Source of the DNA: Isosphaeraceae bacterium
Lineage (GTDB): Bacteria > Planctomycetota > Planctomycetia > Isosphaerales > Isosphaeraceae
Reading direction: 5' to 3'
DNA: 34,322 nucleotides
Assembly: GCA_021324445.1 (NCBI GenBank)
Contig: JAJPJC010000231.1
Coordinates: 1-34,322, forward strand
Part shown: one piece after another, positions 1-7,392 of the stretch
Layout: the number at the start of each line of letters is the position of its first letter
Position numbering within the stretch: position 1 is the first letter of the stretch
Notes under the pieces: generated by a model
Seen by the model: only the letters and a program-made list of their open reading frames with translations
Told to the model about the DNA's origin: nothing
The model's database searches: none
Translations under genes and position numbers: made by a program

Positions 1-30
1 TCTGCCAAGGGGAGAGGGGCGCCGGAACGG

Positions 31-80
31 TCCCAGGGGCTGACGCCCCTGGCTATTCACCACCGCCCCCATTCGGGGGC
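31..80. repeat. REP-like double hairpin
   Basis: Two tight hairpins lie side by side. The first is CCAGGGGC-TGAC-GCCCCTGG at 33-52, an 8-bp stem with a 4-nt loop. The second is GCCCCC-ATTC-GGGGGC at 65-80. This looks like intergenic repeat DNA rather than coding DNA. It directly abuts the first recognisable Hsp70 codons, so it marks the truncation point of the neighbouring gene. Its class (REP or MITE remnant) is inference. Confidence 0.6.
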
Positions 81-85
81 TCAGA

Positions 86-733
86 TACCTTTCGGAACAG
101 ACTCTCAAAGCCACGGGCCTGGACTGGACGGCCCTCGACCAGGTCCTGATGGCCGGCGGCTCGACGCTGGTCCCGGCCGTGGAGACGGCGGTGCGCCGGG
201 CCTCGGACCTGCCGGGCGACCGCGTCCAGCGGCACCGGCCGCACATGGCCATCGCCTACGGCGCGGCCCTGATGGCCGCCCGGCGCACCGGCTCCCCCGC
301 CGGCAAGGCCCCGCCGCTCTTGCAGCGCGTCTCCGGGTTCGACCTGGGCTGCCGCGTCTTCGACCCCGCCACCCGCCAACCGGCTGTCGACACCATCCTC
401 GCCAGGAACACCCCCATCCCGGCCCGTCGCACCACCACCTATTACACGAACCGGGCCGACCAGGCGCGGATCATCCTCGACATCGTCCAGGTCAAGGCGC
501 CGGGCGAGCCGCCCATCAGCCTGGGCCACTTCGCCTTTCCCGTCGACCGACCGCGGAAGAACCATCCGCTCGAGATCACGCTCGGCTATGATGAACACGG
601 GATGGTCCGCGTCCTGGCCCGCGACCCGGATACCGGCCGCGCGGTCCAGCGCGATTTCACCGGCTCAGCCCACCCGATGGACCGCATCCTGGCCCAGAAG
701 GCGCTGGTGGATTCGGTCCACCTGTGCGAATGA
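86..733 (+). pseudogene. Hsp70 (DnaK-like) chaperone, 5'-truncated
   Basis: The translation carries the end of the Hsp70 nucleotide-binding domain (VLMAGGSTLVPAV, then MAIAYGAALMA, matching the family's LVGGSTRMP and AIGAA segments). A beta-rich substrate-binding-like part follows to the stop at 731-733. Recognisable Hsp70 sequence starts near 86-95. Upstream in the same frame there is a TGA at 41-43 and a REP-like double hairpin, so the N-terminal ATPase lobe is missing. An internal ATG exists at 149, but a protein from there would lack nearly the whole ATPase domain and could not cycle ATP. The missing half may lie outside the window on the far side of an insertion. The Hsp70 call is strong; the pseudogene status is inferred from the stop and the missing domain. 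Confidence 0.7.
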
Positions 734-916
734 CCCCCGGCGCGCGCCGCGCAGGCCCACGCGGTCGGCACGCCGCCTGGACGCTTGCCAAGAATCCAAG
801 AAGATTTATGCAACATTACCCGCGCTCCGACGATTCTCTTATGTGTAGGGTTGCGCGCACCAGCAAGGCATCATCAATTCGGATCTGTTGCCTGCGACCG
901 ACGGAGTCGAGCCCAC

Positions 917-1118
917 ACGCGAAATCGACGAAACGAACCCAGCGTCCAACGCCATGATCGCATGGTTGGGCGTATGCGGTTGAGAGCAGCGGCGGAAATG
1001 GCAACGCGAAATCGACGAAACGAACCCAGCGTCCAACGCCATGATCGCATGGTTGGGCGTGTGCGGTTGAGAGCAGCGGCGGAAATGGCAACGCGAAATC
1101 GACGAAACGAACCCAGCG
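917..1118. repeat. 87-bp tandem repeat, 2.3 copies
   Basis: Units start at 917, 1004 and 1091 with an exact period of 87 bp. The first two differ by about one base in the part compared (gtatgcgg versus gtgtgcgg); the third stops after 28 bp. Each full unit holds an imperfect hairpin (CCAA-cg-CCATG-atcg-CATGG-TTGG), at about 948-971 in the first unit. Because 87 is a multiple of three, long frames stay open through the array on the minus strand, but the predicted peptide has no family resemblance. The stretch 734-1194 otherwise shows no gene. Confidence 0.9.
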
Positions 1119-1194
1119 ATAGGCAAACTCGGTAAGATGGATTCGCTCGACAGGGGTTGAAAGTCTTTGACCCGCACGCGGAGACGATCCTCCA

Positions 1195-1530
1195 ATGGAT
1201 ACCGCGGCATCCGATCGCCGGCTGATCGAGAGGATCCTGTTCGACTCCGCCAAGGTTCCCTATTCCCAGGGCGATTACCGGCTCCAGACGGACTTCGATC
1301 GCGATCGGGATCACGATCTGCTGCTGATCGTCGGTTGGGACGGAATTCGTCGCGAGCACGGCTGCCTGGTGCATGTGGACCTCATCGATGGCAAGTTCTG
1401 GATCCAGCGCGATGGCACCGAATCCCGCATCGCGCAAGAGTTGCTCGACGCCGGGGTGCCCGGGAGCCGGATCGTGCTGGCATTCCGCTCGCTGGAGAAA
1501 CGCCGGTTGACCGACTGCGCCGTCACGTGA
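1195..1530 (+). CDS. xisI: XisI family protein (orphan)
   Basis: A 111-residue protein, the normal full length for XisI, named after the fdxN-element excision controlling factor of heterocystous cyanobacteria. It has the family signatures: VGWDGIRREHGCLVHVDL at residues 46-63, KFWIQRDGTE at 67-76, and AQELLDAGVPGSRIVLAF at 80-97. In most genomes xisI directly follows xisH, which encodes a nuclease-like partner. Here the upstream 460 bp contain only the tandem repeat and no xisH-like frame, so this copy is an orphan. XisH/XisI pairs are widespread outside heterocyst genetics and their role there is not settled, so no excision function is claimed. The family call is confident. Confidence 0.85.
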   Translation: MDTAASDRRLIERILFDSAKVPYSQGDYRLQTDFDRDRDHDLLLIVGWDGIRREHGCLVHVDLIDGKFWIQRDGTESRIAQELLDAGVPGSRIVLAFRSLEKRRLTDCAVT

Positions 1531-1599
1531 GCATCTGGACCTGGACCGGTTGGCCGGCCGATCCTCCGATCGATTCCCTGTGTGGGGGCGGGTGACGAC

Positions 1600-2907
1600 A
1601 TGCTCAAGGAACTCGCACAAATCGGAACGGGAGAGCTCAAGGGACTGGCACACTTCCAGAAGCGCAAGCCGGCTGGCGCCCAGGTCCGGCAGGAGCCGCG
1701 TCCTTCCGGAAGCGCCGAAGGTCAGTTAGGTCGCGTGCTGGTCCTCTCGGCCAGCGCGGGAGCGGGTCACCTCCGCGCGGCCGAGGCGATCGAGAAGGCG
1801 ATCCGGCTCCGCGGCGCCGCGACGGAGGTCCAGCATCTCGACGTGCTCAAGTACACCAACCAGGTGTTCCGCCACGTCTATTCCAAGACCTACATCGACC
1901 TGGTCAACAAGGCCCCGGAGGTCCTGGGCTGGCTCTACGACTACCTGGACGACCCCAAGAAGAACGACCCGATCCGGCTGGCCTTCGACCGGCTCAACGC
2001 CAATCCCTTCATCCGGTATCTCCGCCGCTATCAGCCCGACGTGGCGATCTGCACCCACTTCCTCCCCTCCGGGATCATCGCGTCGCTGAAGGGGGAGCGG
2101 AAGATCCAGGTGTTGAACTCGGTGGTGGTCACCGATTTCGACGTCCATGCGATGTGGCTCTGCCGTCACGCCGAGCAATACTTCGTCGCCCTGGAGGAGA
2201 CCAAGGTCCACCTGAAGGCCATGGGCGTGCCCGATCCGCTGGTGACGGTCTCGGGCATCCCGATCGATCCCGTCTTCGCGGTGCCGAAGGACAAGCGAGC
2301 CATGCGCCGCAAGCACGGCCTGGATGAGGACCGGTTCACGATCCTGGTCTCGGCGGGAGGGTTTGGCGTGGGGCCGGTCGGACACCTGATGCAGGCCCTG
2401 AGCCGGCTGGAGCACCCGGCGCGGGTGGTGGCCGTCTGCGGCCGGAACGCCGTGCTGAAGGCCGAGCTGGACCAGGCGATCCAGACGTTCCCCAAGCGGT
2501 CGGCCGTCGCCTTCACGCTCCTGGGGTTCACGACCGAGATGGATGAGCTGATGACGGCCGCCGACCTGTTCGTGGGTAAGCCGGGCGGCTTGACCACCTC
2601 CGAGGCCCTGGCCAAGGGATTGCCCATGGTGGTCATCAACCCCATCCCCGGCCAGGAGGAGCGGAATTCCGACCACCTGCTGGAAGAGGGGGTCGCCATC
2701 CGCTGCAATAACCTGCCCGCCCTGGCCTTCAAGATCGATACGCTCCTCGACACACCCGGGAAGCTGGCCCGGATGGCGGAGAACGCCCGCGCCCTGGGCA
2801 AGCCCGAGGCGGCGTTCGCGGTCGTCGACCGCCTGGTGGCGCTGTGCCGGCCGCGCGACGGCTCGGCGGCGTCGGACCCGCGGTACGCGACGGCACGCAC
2901 GCGGTGA
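1600..2907 (+). CDS. GT28 / MGDG-synthase-like glycosyltransferase
   Basis: About 435 residues with the MGDG-synthase / processive diacylglycerol glycosyltransferase layout. The N-terminal domain opens with LSASAGAGHLRAAEAI near residues 49-64, the glycine-rich acceptor-side loop of this family. The C-terminal UDP-sugar-binding domain has GKPGGLTTSEALAKGLPMV followed by PGQEERNSDHLLEEG near 326-364. Known members move a sugar from a UDP-sugar onto diacylglycerol at the inner face of the cytoplasmic membrane, making glycolipids. The exact sugar and acceptor cannot be read here. The chosen ATG at 1600 sits behind a G-rich stretch; an in-frame GTG at 1582 is an alternative. It follows xisI by 69 bp on the same strand. 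Confidence 0.82.
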   Translation: MLKELAQIGTGELKGLAHFQKRKPAGAQVRQEPRPSGSAEGQLGRVLVLSASAGAGHLRAAEAIEKAIRLRGAATEVQHLDVLKYTNQVFRHVYSKTYIDLVNKAPEVLGWLYDYLDDPKKNDPIRLAFDRLNANPFIRYLRRYQPDVAICTHFLPSGIIASLKGERKIQVLNSVVVTDFDVHAMWLCRHAEQYFVALEETKVHLKAMGVPDPLVTVSGIPIDPVFAVPKDKRAMRRKHGLDEDRFTILVSAGGFGVGPVGHLMQALSRLEHPARVVAVCGRNAVLKAELDQAIQTFPKRSAVAFTLLGFTTEMDELMTAADLFVGKPGGLTTSEALAKGLPMVVINPIPGQEERNSDHLLEEGVAIRCNNLPALAFKIDTLLDTPGKLARMAENARALGKPEAAFAVVDRLVALCRPRDGSAASDPRYATARTR

Positions 2908-2966
2908 CCATTCCTGTCTGACCCTGTGTTGTGATCAACGGCTACTCACCAGTGGAGGACTCTCTC

Positions 2967-3446
2967 ATGACGCCGTCGAGATTCGCATGCCTGCTCTGCG
3001 TGGGACTTTTGCTCGGGACCCTGGCCGCGGCGAACACCGCCGGCGCCGCCACGACCCCCGATCCCCAGGCGCCGGGTCGGGTTCAGGCCGCGCCCGGCGC
3101 CTCCGGGCGAGCGCTCACGTTCGAGATCTACAAGGATCGCAGCGCCGAGCATCGCTGGCGGCTCAAGTCGTCCAACGGCCAGATCATCGCCTCGTCCGGG
3201 CAAGGCTACAAGGACAAGCGCGACTGCAAGAACGCCATCGAGCGGATCAAGAAGGATGCCGCGACCAAGCTGAAGTTCGAGACCTACGCGGATAACCGGG
3301 GACAGCATCGCTGGCGGCTCCTGGCTTCGAACGGCCAGAACATCGCCTCGTCGGGACAGGGCTACCAGGACAAGCGCGACTGCGAACACGCCATCGATGT
3401 GATCAAGAAGGGGGCCGAGAACGCCAAGGTCGAGGAGGCCCAGTGA
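2967..3446 (+). CDS. Exported YegP-like protein with two DUF1508 repeats
   Basis: The ATG at 2967 has a ribosome site AGTGGAGGA at 2951-2959 and opens a clear signal peptide (MTPSRF, a hydrophobic core, then AGA) with cleavage near residues 27-30. The mature part has two DUF1508/YegP repeats of about 46 residues. Each runs FEIY or FETY, HRWRL, then SNGQ(I/N)IASSGQGY(K/Q)DKRDC and AI..IKK. YegP proteins are small soluble proteins of unclear function, described as general-stress related. The signal peptide is unusual, because typical YegP lacks one; that suggests this copy acts outside the cytoplasm. The downstream gap carries palindromic repeats that probably end transcription. Confidence 0.8.
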   Translation: MTPSRFACLLCVGLLLGTLAAANTAGAATTPDPQAPGRVQAAPGASGRALTFEIYKDRSAEHRWRLKSSNGQIIASSGQGYKDKRDCKNAIERIKKDAATKLKFETYADNRGQHRWRLLASNGQNIASSGQGYQDKRDCEHAIDVIKKGAENAKVEEAQ

Positions 3447-3458
3447 TCGCCCCCGTAG

Positions 3459-3554
3459 GTCAGGCTTCAGCCTGACACCGAACCCGATCGTGTCCCAAGT
3501 AGGTCAGGCTCTTCGCCTGACACGCAGCCCGATCGTGTCAGGCTCAAGCCTGAC
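3459..3554. repeat. Three GTCAGGC...GCCTGAC palindromes
   Basis: The same 7-bp stem GTCAGGC/GCCTGAC occurs three times with different short loops: 3459-3476 (loop TTCA), 3503-3521 (loop TCTTC) and 3537-3554 (loop TCAA). The spacers share CCCGATCGTGTC at 3483-3494 and 3528-3539. The flanking TAGG/CCTA is oriented outwards in the last copy, so one unit is inverted. This is a small REP-type cluster filling the 132-bp gap between two genes. It could serve as a terminator for the YegP-like gene. Confidence 0.85.
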
Positions 3555-3578
3555 CTACACTCGAGGAGAAATCGAGCC

Positions 3579-4739
3579 ATGTTGGGCCTGCGACGTTGCG
3601 TCGGGTTTTGCCTGGGGCTCCTGGCTTCGACTTCCGTGCCGTCGTGGGCCGAGGACCGGCCCGCCGCGGCCCTGAGCGGCTATTTCCCGCCGCCAGAGGA
3701 GCAGGGGGGTTGGCGGAGCCTGCTCCCCGCCGTCGGCGAGCCCGACGACTCGCAGAAGGCGCGGATCCGCGAAGTCGGCGGGGTCGACTGGGACGCGCTC
3801 AGGGCGGCCTGGGTCCACAATGCCGCCGCGCCGGGCGCCACCGGCCTTCTGGTCATCCGCCGCGGCCACGTCGTCGGCGAGTGGTACCGAGGTTGCGACC
3901 GGTCGACGGCGTTCAACATCCACTCCAGCGCGAAGTCGTACACCAGCACGGCGTTCGGGTTGATCCTCACCGACTTCGACAAGGGTCCGCTTCCGGGAGG
4001 GAAGACGCTCGCGCTGGACACCAAGGTCTGCACTGCCGAATGGCTCCCCGAGGCGCTGCCGCTGCCCGACCCGCGCAAGGCGGAGATCACCGTCCGGCAC
4101 TTGCTGAACATGGTCTCGGGCCTGGACGAACCGACTCCGCCCGCCCAGGATCATCCGTTCGAATGGTCGCTGGGACATGTCGCCGGCTCGCCGATGGTCC
4201 AGCTCAAGCACGACCCGGGCAAGGCCTTCATCTACAGCAACGCGGGAGTCGCCCACCTGGTGCTGCTGTTCCACCGCGCCACGGGGGAGGATCTCTACCC
4301 CTTCCTGAAGCGCCGGCTCTTCGACCCGATCGGCGAGACTCAATTGCGATGGACCCGGATGGGCGGCGCGGGAGCGATCGGCCCGTTCAGCCAGGGGTAC
4401 ACCGGCATCCACACCAACCCCCGCCAGCACGCGCGGTTCTGCTACCTGGCGATGCACAAGGGGGAGTGGGCCGGCAAGCGGATCGTAGCCGAGTCGTATT
4501 ATGACTTCGCCTGGCGGGGGACCGCGGTCAAGCCCGACTACGGCGGCCAGTGGTGGACCGCCCCACGCATCCCCGGCACGCCCCGCGACCTGGTCATGAC
4601 CCTGGGCCGCGACCATAACGACGGCTTCGTCGTGCCCAGCCTCGACCTGGTCTTCGTCCGCTTCGGCGACGGCACCAAGTTCCCCAGGGACTTCGAGCGG
4701 AAGCTGGTCTTCAAGGTCCTGGCAGCGGTGGTCTCGTAA
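3579..4739 (+). CDS. Exported serine hydrolase, beta-lactamase (class C) fold
   Basis: 386 residues. An N-terminal signal peptide (MLGLRRCVGFCLGLLAS... ending near SWAED, about residue 24) directs export. The SxxK nucleophile motif is SSAK at 116-119, followed by KSYTSTAFGL. The second motif is YSN (IYSNAG, near 219-224). A C-terminal stretch GRDHNDGFVVPSLDLVFVRF takes the place of the usual H/K-T-G strand. This family includes esterases, D-aminopeptidases and penicillin-binding-like enzymes, so true beta-lactamase activity should not be assumed. A good ribosome site (GAGGAGA) lies just upstream of the ATG. Alternative calls are esterase EstB-like or beta-lactamase-related. Confidence 0.85.
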   Translation: MLGLRRCVGFCLGLLASTSVPSWAEDRPAAALSGYFPPPEEQGGWRSLLPAVGEPDDSQKARIREVGGVDWDALRAAWVHNAAAPGATGLLVIRRGHVVGEWYRGCDRSTAFNIHSSAKSYTSTAFGLILTDFDKGPLPGGKTLALDTKVCTAEWLPEALPLPDPRKAEITVRHLLNMVSGLDEPTPPAQDHPFEWSLGHVAGSPMVQLKHDPGKAFIYSNAGVAHLVLLFHRATGEDLYPFLKRRLFDPIGETQLRWTRMGGAGAIGPFSQGYTGIHTNPRQHARFCYLAMHKGEWAGKRIVAESYYDFAWRGTAVKPDYGGQWWTAPRIPGTPRDLVMTLGRDHNDGFVVPSLDLVFVRFGDGTKFPRDFERKLVFKVLAAVVS

Positions 4740-4827
4740 CGTAAGTCACCGCGCATCGAGGTGGCAAGCTCCCCGAAATGAGACCGCGCGTCGCGGCGTG
4801 GGGTCTCGCGTGAGGCCGTGGACGATC

Positions 4828-5820
4828 ATGGAAGCCTACCTGCTCGCGCTGGTGTTCGCCGGGCTGGCGACTGCGGCCCTGGCCTGGATCTGGCTGATTG
4901 CGCGCGCCTTCCAGCAGGGGTTCTGGTGGGGCGCGGGCAGTCTGGTCCTGCCGCCGCTGGCGCTGTGGTTCGCCTTGCGTCATGCTCAGAAGGCGATCGG
5001 GCCGCTCGTCCTCGTGGTGGTGAGTGGCCTGGCCGCGGCAGCCCCAGCGTTTTACGCGCTGGCGGCGCCGGTCGACCTGGGCCTGCGCGCGAAGCTGGGC
5101 GAGGGGTTGAGGCACTGGTCGCTCGCGACTGCGGGCCTCCGCGGCGATGAGGCTCACGAATGGATGGAAACTCGGGCGCTTTACCTGCAAGTCGGGGGGG
5201 CGGTCGTCGCCGCAACAGCCTGGATCTGGCTGATCGTGCGCGCGTTCCGGCAACGATGGGCGTGGGGGCTGGCAACACTGATCCTGCCTCCCGTGGGGCT
5301 GGTCTTCGCCGCGCGTCATCCGCGCAGGGGAGTCGTGCCGCTGATCCTGGGCGCCGTGAGCGTCCTGGTCGCCGCCGCGCCGGCGGTCTACATCTTGACT
5401 GTGCCGCTGGACCTGGGTCCTCGAGAGAAGCTGGTCGACGGCCAGCGCCATCTCACCCTGACCGGCTGGGACCGCAAGAATTACTCCCTCCTGAAATTCA
5501 AGCCGGACGTGGTGGTGCTCCAGATGGCCAACCCGGATGTGACCGACCAGGCCCTGGAGCCGCTCAAGGACCTGAAAGCTCTGCGCGAGCTCGACCTCAG
5601 CGACACGCAGGTGACCGACGCGGGGCTCAAGGTCCTCAAGGACCTCCCGGCCCTGGCGACGCTGCGGCTGGCCCGGACCAGGATCACCGATCAAGGTTTC
5701 CAGGACGCGCTCTTCGCGCAGGAGTCGCTGATGCAGCTCGATCTGCGCGGCACCCAGGTCAGCCACGAGACGGCCCGGGCCTGGCGCGACGCCAAGCCGG
5801 GGCGGCGGGTCCTCCAATGA
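4828..5820 (+). CDS. Membrane protein with duplicated TM module and C-terminal LRRs
   Basis: About 330 residues. The N-terminal two thirds hold two copies of one roughly 83-residue module, each starting AWIWLI(A/V)RAF, continuing LPP....FA.RH and (A)AAP..Y, and ending in VDLG/LDLG..(A/E)KL..G.RH. They begin near 4885 and 5221. Each gives two to three membrane helices, so about six in total. The C-terminal part has leucine-rich repeats of the planctomycete type (LRELDLSDTQVTDAGLKVL, LRLARTRITDQGF, LDLRGTQVS). The LRR part probably faces outward as a binding surface. Function unknown. An in-frame GTG at 4798 is an alternative start; ATG 4828 is preferred because it begins directly with a hydrophobic helix. 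The intramolecular duplication is seen directly; its meaning is not known. Confidence 0.75.
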   Translation: MEAYLLALVFAGLATAALAWIWLIARAFQQGFWWGAGSLVLPPLALWFALRHAQKAIGPLVLVVVSGLAAAAPAFYALAAPVDLGLRAKLGEGLRHWSLATAGLRGDEAHEWMETRALYLQVGGAVVAATAWIWLIVRAFRQRWAWGLATLILPPVGLVFAARHPRRGVVPLILGAVSVLVAAAPAVYILTVPLDLGPREKLVDGQRHLTLTGWDRKNYSLLKFKPDVVVLQMANPDVTDQALEPLKDLKALRELDLSDTQVTDAGLKVLKDLPALATLRLARTRITDQGFQDALFAQESLMQLDLRGTQVSHETARAWRDAKPGRRVLQ

Positions 5821-5885
5821 CCACGACGCGAATCGACTTGAGCCGGTGGGTTTGACGAGGCGAATGGGTCCGTTCCGGAGCGACG

Positions 5886-6755
5886 ATGATGAGCACGACA
5901 CTCAACGATTCGGCGGCGGGCGACGCGCGCAACGCCCTGTTCCTGGCGCGGGCTTGCGACCTGGCCTATTCCAATGAGCCGGAGGGCCCGGCCCGGTTCC
6001 GTTCCGAGCTGGGGTTGGAGGCGCGCTTGATCAGCGTGGACAATACGCAGGTCTACGTCGCGGAGGACGACCGGTCGATCGTGGTGGCATTCCGGGGCTC
6101 GGAGGCCCCCACGACGCTCGACGGTCTGAAGGACTGGCTCCTGACCAACGCCAACAACTACCTGATCCTGCCCGAAGGGCGCAGCGGTACGGATTTCGCA
6201 GCCGCGGGGGTGGGGGCGCGGTTCCACCGCGGGTTCCTGGACGCCCTGGCGATGGTCTGGGAGCCGCTGCTGGCCGCGGTCAACCAGGCGCTTCAGGCCA
6301 AGGAGCGGCCGCTCTGGGTCACCGGTCATAGCCTCGGGGGTGCCCTGGCGCTGCTGGCCGCCTGGCGGCTCCAGCGCAACTTCCTGGCCGTGCACGAAAT
6401 CATCACCTTCGGCGCCCCGATGATCGGCAACGAGGCGGCCGCCAGGGCGTTCGAGCAGGAATTCGCGGGGAAGATCTTCCGCTTCATCGACCTGGAAGAC
6501 GTGGTGCCGCACCTCCCCTCGGTGAGCCTGGTCGCCAACGCCTACACCCATTGCCTGGCCGAGGTGAGCCTGTCCGCCGCCGCGGTCGCGGCCTCGGGAC
6601 TGGACGCCCTCAAGCAGACGGCCGGCACCGGTGATGGGACGCTCGATGCCGCGATGGTCGACCAGGTCTGGGAGGTGGTCAAGGGCCGGATCGCCTCGCA
6701 CATGATCGGCACCTATCAGGCCCGGGTGGAGGCCAAGTGCAAGGAGCTCGCCTGA
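5886..6755 (+). CDS. Class 3 lipase family alpha/beta hydrolase
   Basis: 289 residues with the lipase class 3 core. The nucleophile elbow is GHSLGG, with Ser149 counted from the first ATG. An oxyanion strand VVAFRGSE lies upstream. The likely acid lies in FIDLEDVVPHLP and the likely histidine in SHMIGTYQ near residue 274. Family members hydrolyse acylglycerols or similar esters; the substrate cannot be told. No signal peptide is visible, so it is probably intracellular or acts at the membrane. Two adjacent ATGs (5886, 5889) are served by GGAG at 5877-5880. The 3' end converges on the phd gene with a short hairpin between them. Confidence 0.85.
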   Translation: MMSTTLNDSAAGDARNALFLARACDLAYSNEPEGPARFRSELGLEARLISVDNTQVYVAEDDRSIVVAFRGSEAPTTLDGLKDWLLTNANNYLILPEGRSGTDFAAAGVGARFHRGFLDALAMVWEPLLAAVNQALQAKERPLWVTGHSLGGALALLAAWRLQRNFLAVHEIITFGAPMIGNEAAARAFEQEFAGKIFRFIDLEDVVPHLPSVSLVANAYTHCLAEVSLSAAAVAASGLDALKQTAGTGDGTLDAAMVDQVWEVVKGRIASHMIGTYQARVEAKCKELA

Positions 6756-6757
6756 GC

Positions 6758-6778
6758 CGGACCGCGTTGTGTGGTCCG
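6758..6778. terminator. Short hairpin between convergent genes
   Basis: CGGACC and GGTCCG pair across a 9-nt loop, between the lipase stop (6755) and the antitoxin stop (6785). The stem is short and lacks a U-run, so a bidirectional terminator is only a suggestion. Confidence 0.3.
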
Positions 6779-6784
6779 ATTCGG

Positions 6785-7048
6785 TCATTCCGTTGGGTCT
6801 TCCGCCGTGGTGCGCGTCCGATTCTCACCTCGGGCCTGCGCCAGGGCCGTCAGGAGCCGCCGGGCATTCTTGGGAGAACACAGCAAGTGGGCCGTTTCCA
6901 TCAAGCCGCGCAGCTCATCCGCGGCGATCAGCGCGACATCCTCCGCCCCGCGGCGGTGAATGACAATCGGCTCCCGCGTGGAAATCGCCTCGTCGCAGAG
7001 CGCTGCGAGATGGGCTCGTGCGTACGAGTAAGTCGTCTCTCGGGACAT
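6785..7048 (-). CDS. Phd/YefM-type antitoxin, no toxin partner
   Basis: 87 residues from the ATG at 7048. The sequence follows the Phd/YefM pattern: an N-terminal YSYARAHLAALCDEA DNA-binding part, then EPIVIHRRGAEDVALIAADEL, then a C-terminal tail LMETAHLLCSPKNARRLLTAL that normally wraps the toxin. YefM-like antitoxins repress their own promoter and neutralise a YoeB/RelE-type ribonuclease. No toxin frame follows: the gene ends 29 bp from the convergent lipase. The strong ribosome site GAGGAG overlaps the stop of the upstream 67-codon gene, so the two are probably translated together. The start is set by that ribosome site. Confidence 0.8.
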   Translation of the reverse strand: MSRETTYSYARAHLAALCDEAISTREPIVIHRRGAEDVALIAADELRGLMETAHLLCSPKNARRLLTALAQARGENRTRTTAEDPTE

Positions 7049-7058
7049 GATCGCTCCT

Positions 7059-7262
7059 CTATGGCTTCGAGTCCCACGGGGCATCAGTCCAGCCAACATC
7101 GAGGTTCCACCGCCGGGCAGCCTCCTTGCGCTGTTGTTCCAACCGGGCGATGTCCGCGCCGCGGTGGCGGCGATCGCCATCCTTGGGCCGCTTCCGGTTG
7201 ATGGGATGCTTCCGCTTCCGGTCGAGGGACGACAGCTTCCGCCGTTTCTTCTCGGACGCCAT
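7059..7262 (-). CDS. Small basic protein upstream of phd
   Basis: 67 residues, extremely basic in the first half (MASEKKRRKLSSLDRKRKHP...), then a helical segment ADIARLEQQRKEAARRW and an acidic, Trp-rich tail (WNLDVGWTDAPWDSKP). AGGGG lies 9 nt before the ATG. Its stop is 10 bp from the phd start and overlaps the phd ribosome site, so the two form an operon. I recognise no family. It could be a nucleic-acid-binding partner. It does not look like a RelE/YoeB or Doc toxin. It is short and could be spurious, but the ribosome site and tight coupling argue for a gene. Confidence 0.5.
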   Translation of the reverse strand: MASEKKRRKLSSLDRKRKHPINRKRPKDGDRRHRGADIARLEQQRKEAARRWNLDVGWTDAPWDSKP

Positions 7263-7392
7263 GATCGAGGACCCCTTCACAAGCGTGGTCGACCTCCGGA
7301 ATCTCCTCGCCAATCGATTCTCGACACAACGAGCGGCGCCGAGGTTCGGTCCCCTCGGCGACCCTGACGAACCAGGCTGGTCTGGCAGGACG

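Noticed and set aside
874..1653. Long minus-strand reading frame (259 codons) across the 87-bp repeat and xisI
   Set aside because: It stays open because 87 is a multiple of three; the peptide is repeat-derived and then antisense to the well-supported xisI.
3579..4739. Antibiotic-resistance beta-lactamase
   Set aside because: The SxxK and YxN motifs fit the wider serine hydrolase family, but the third motif is atypical; a resistance function is not supported.
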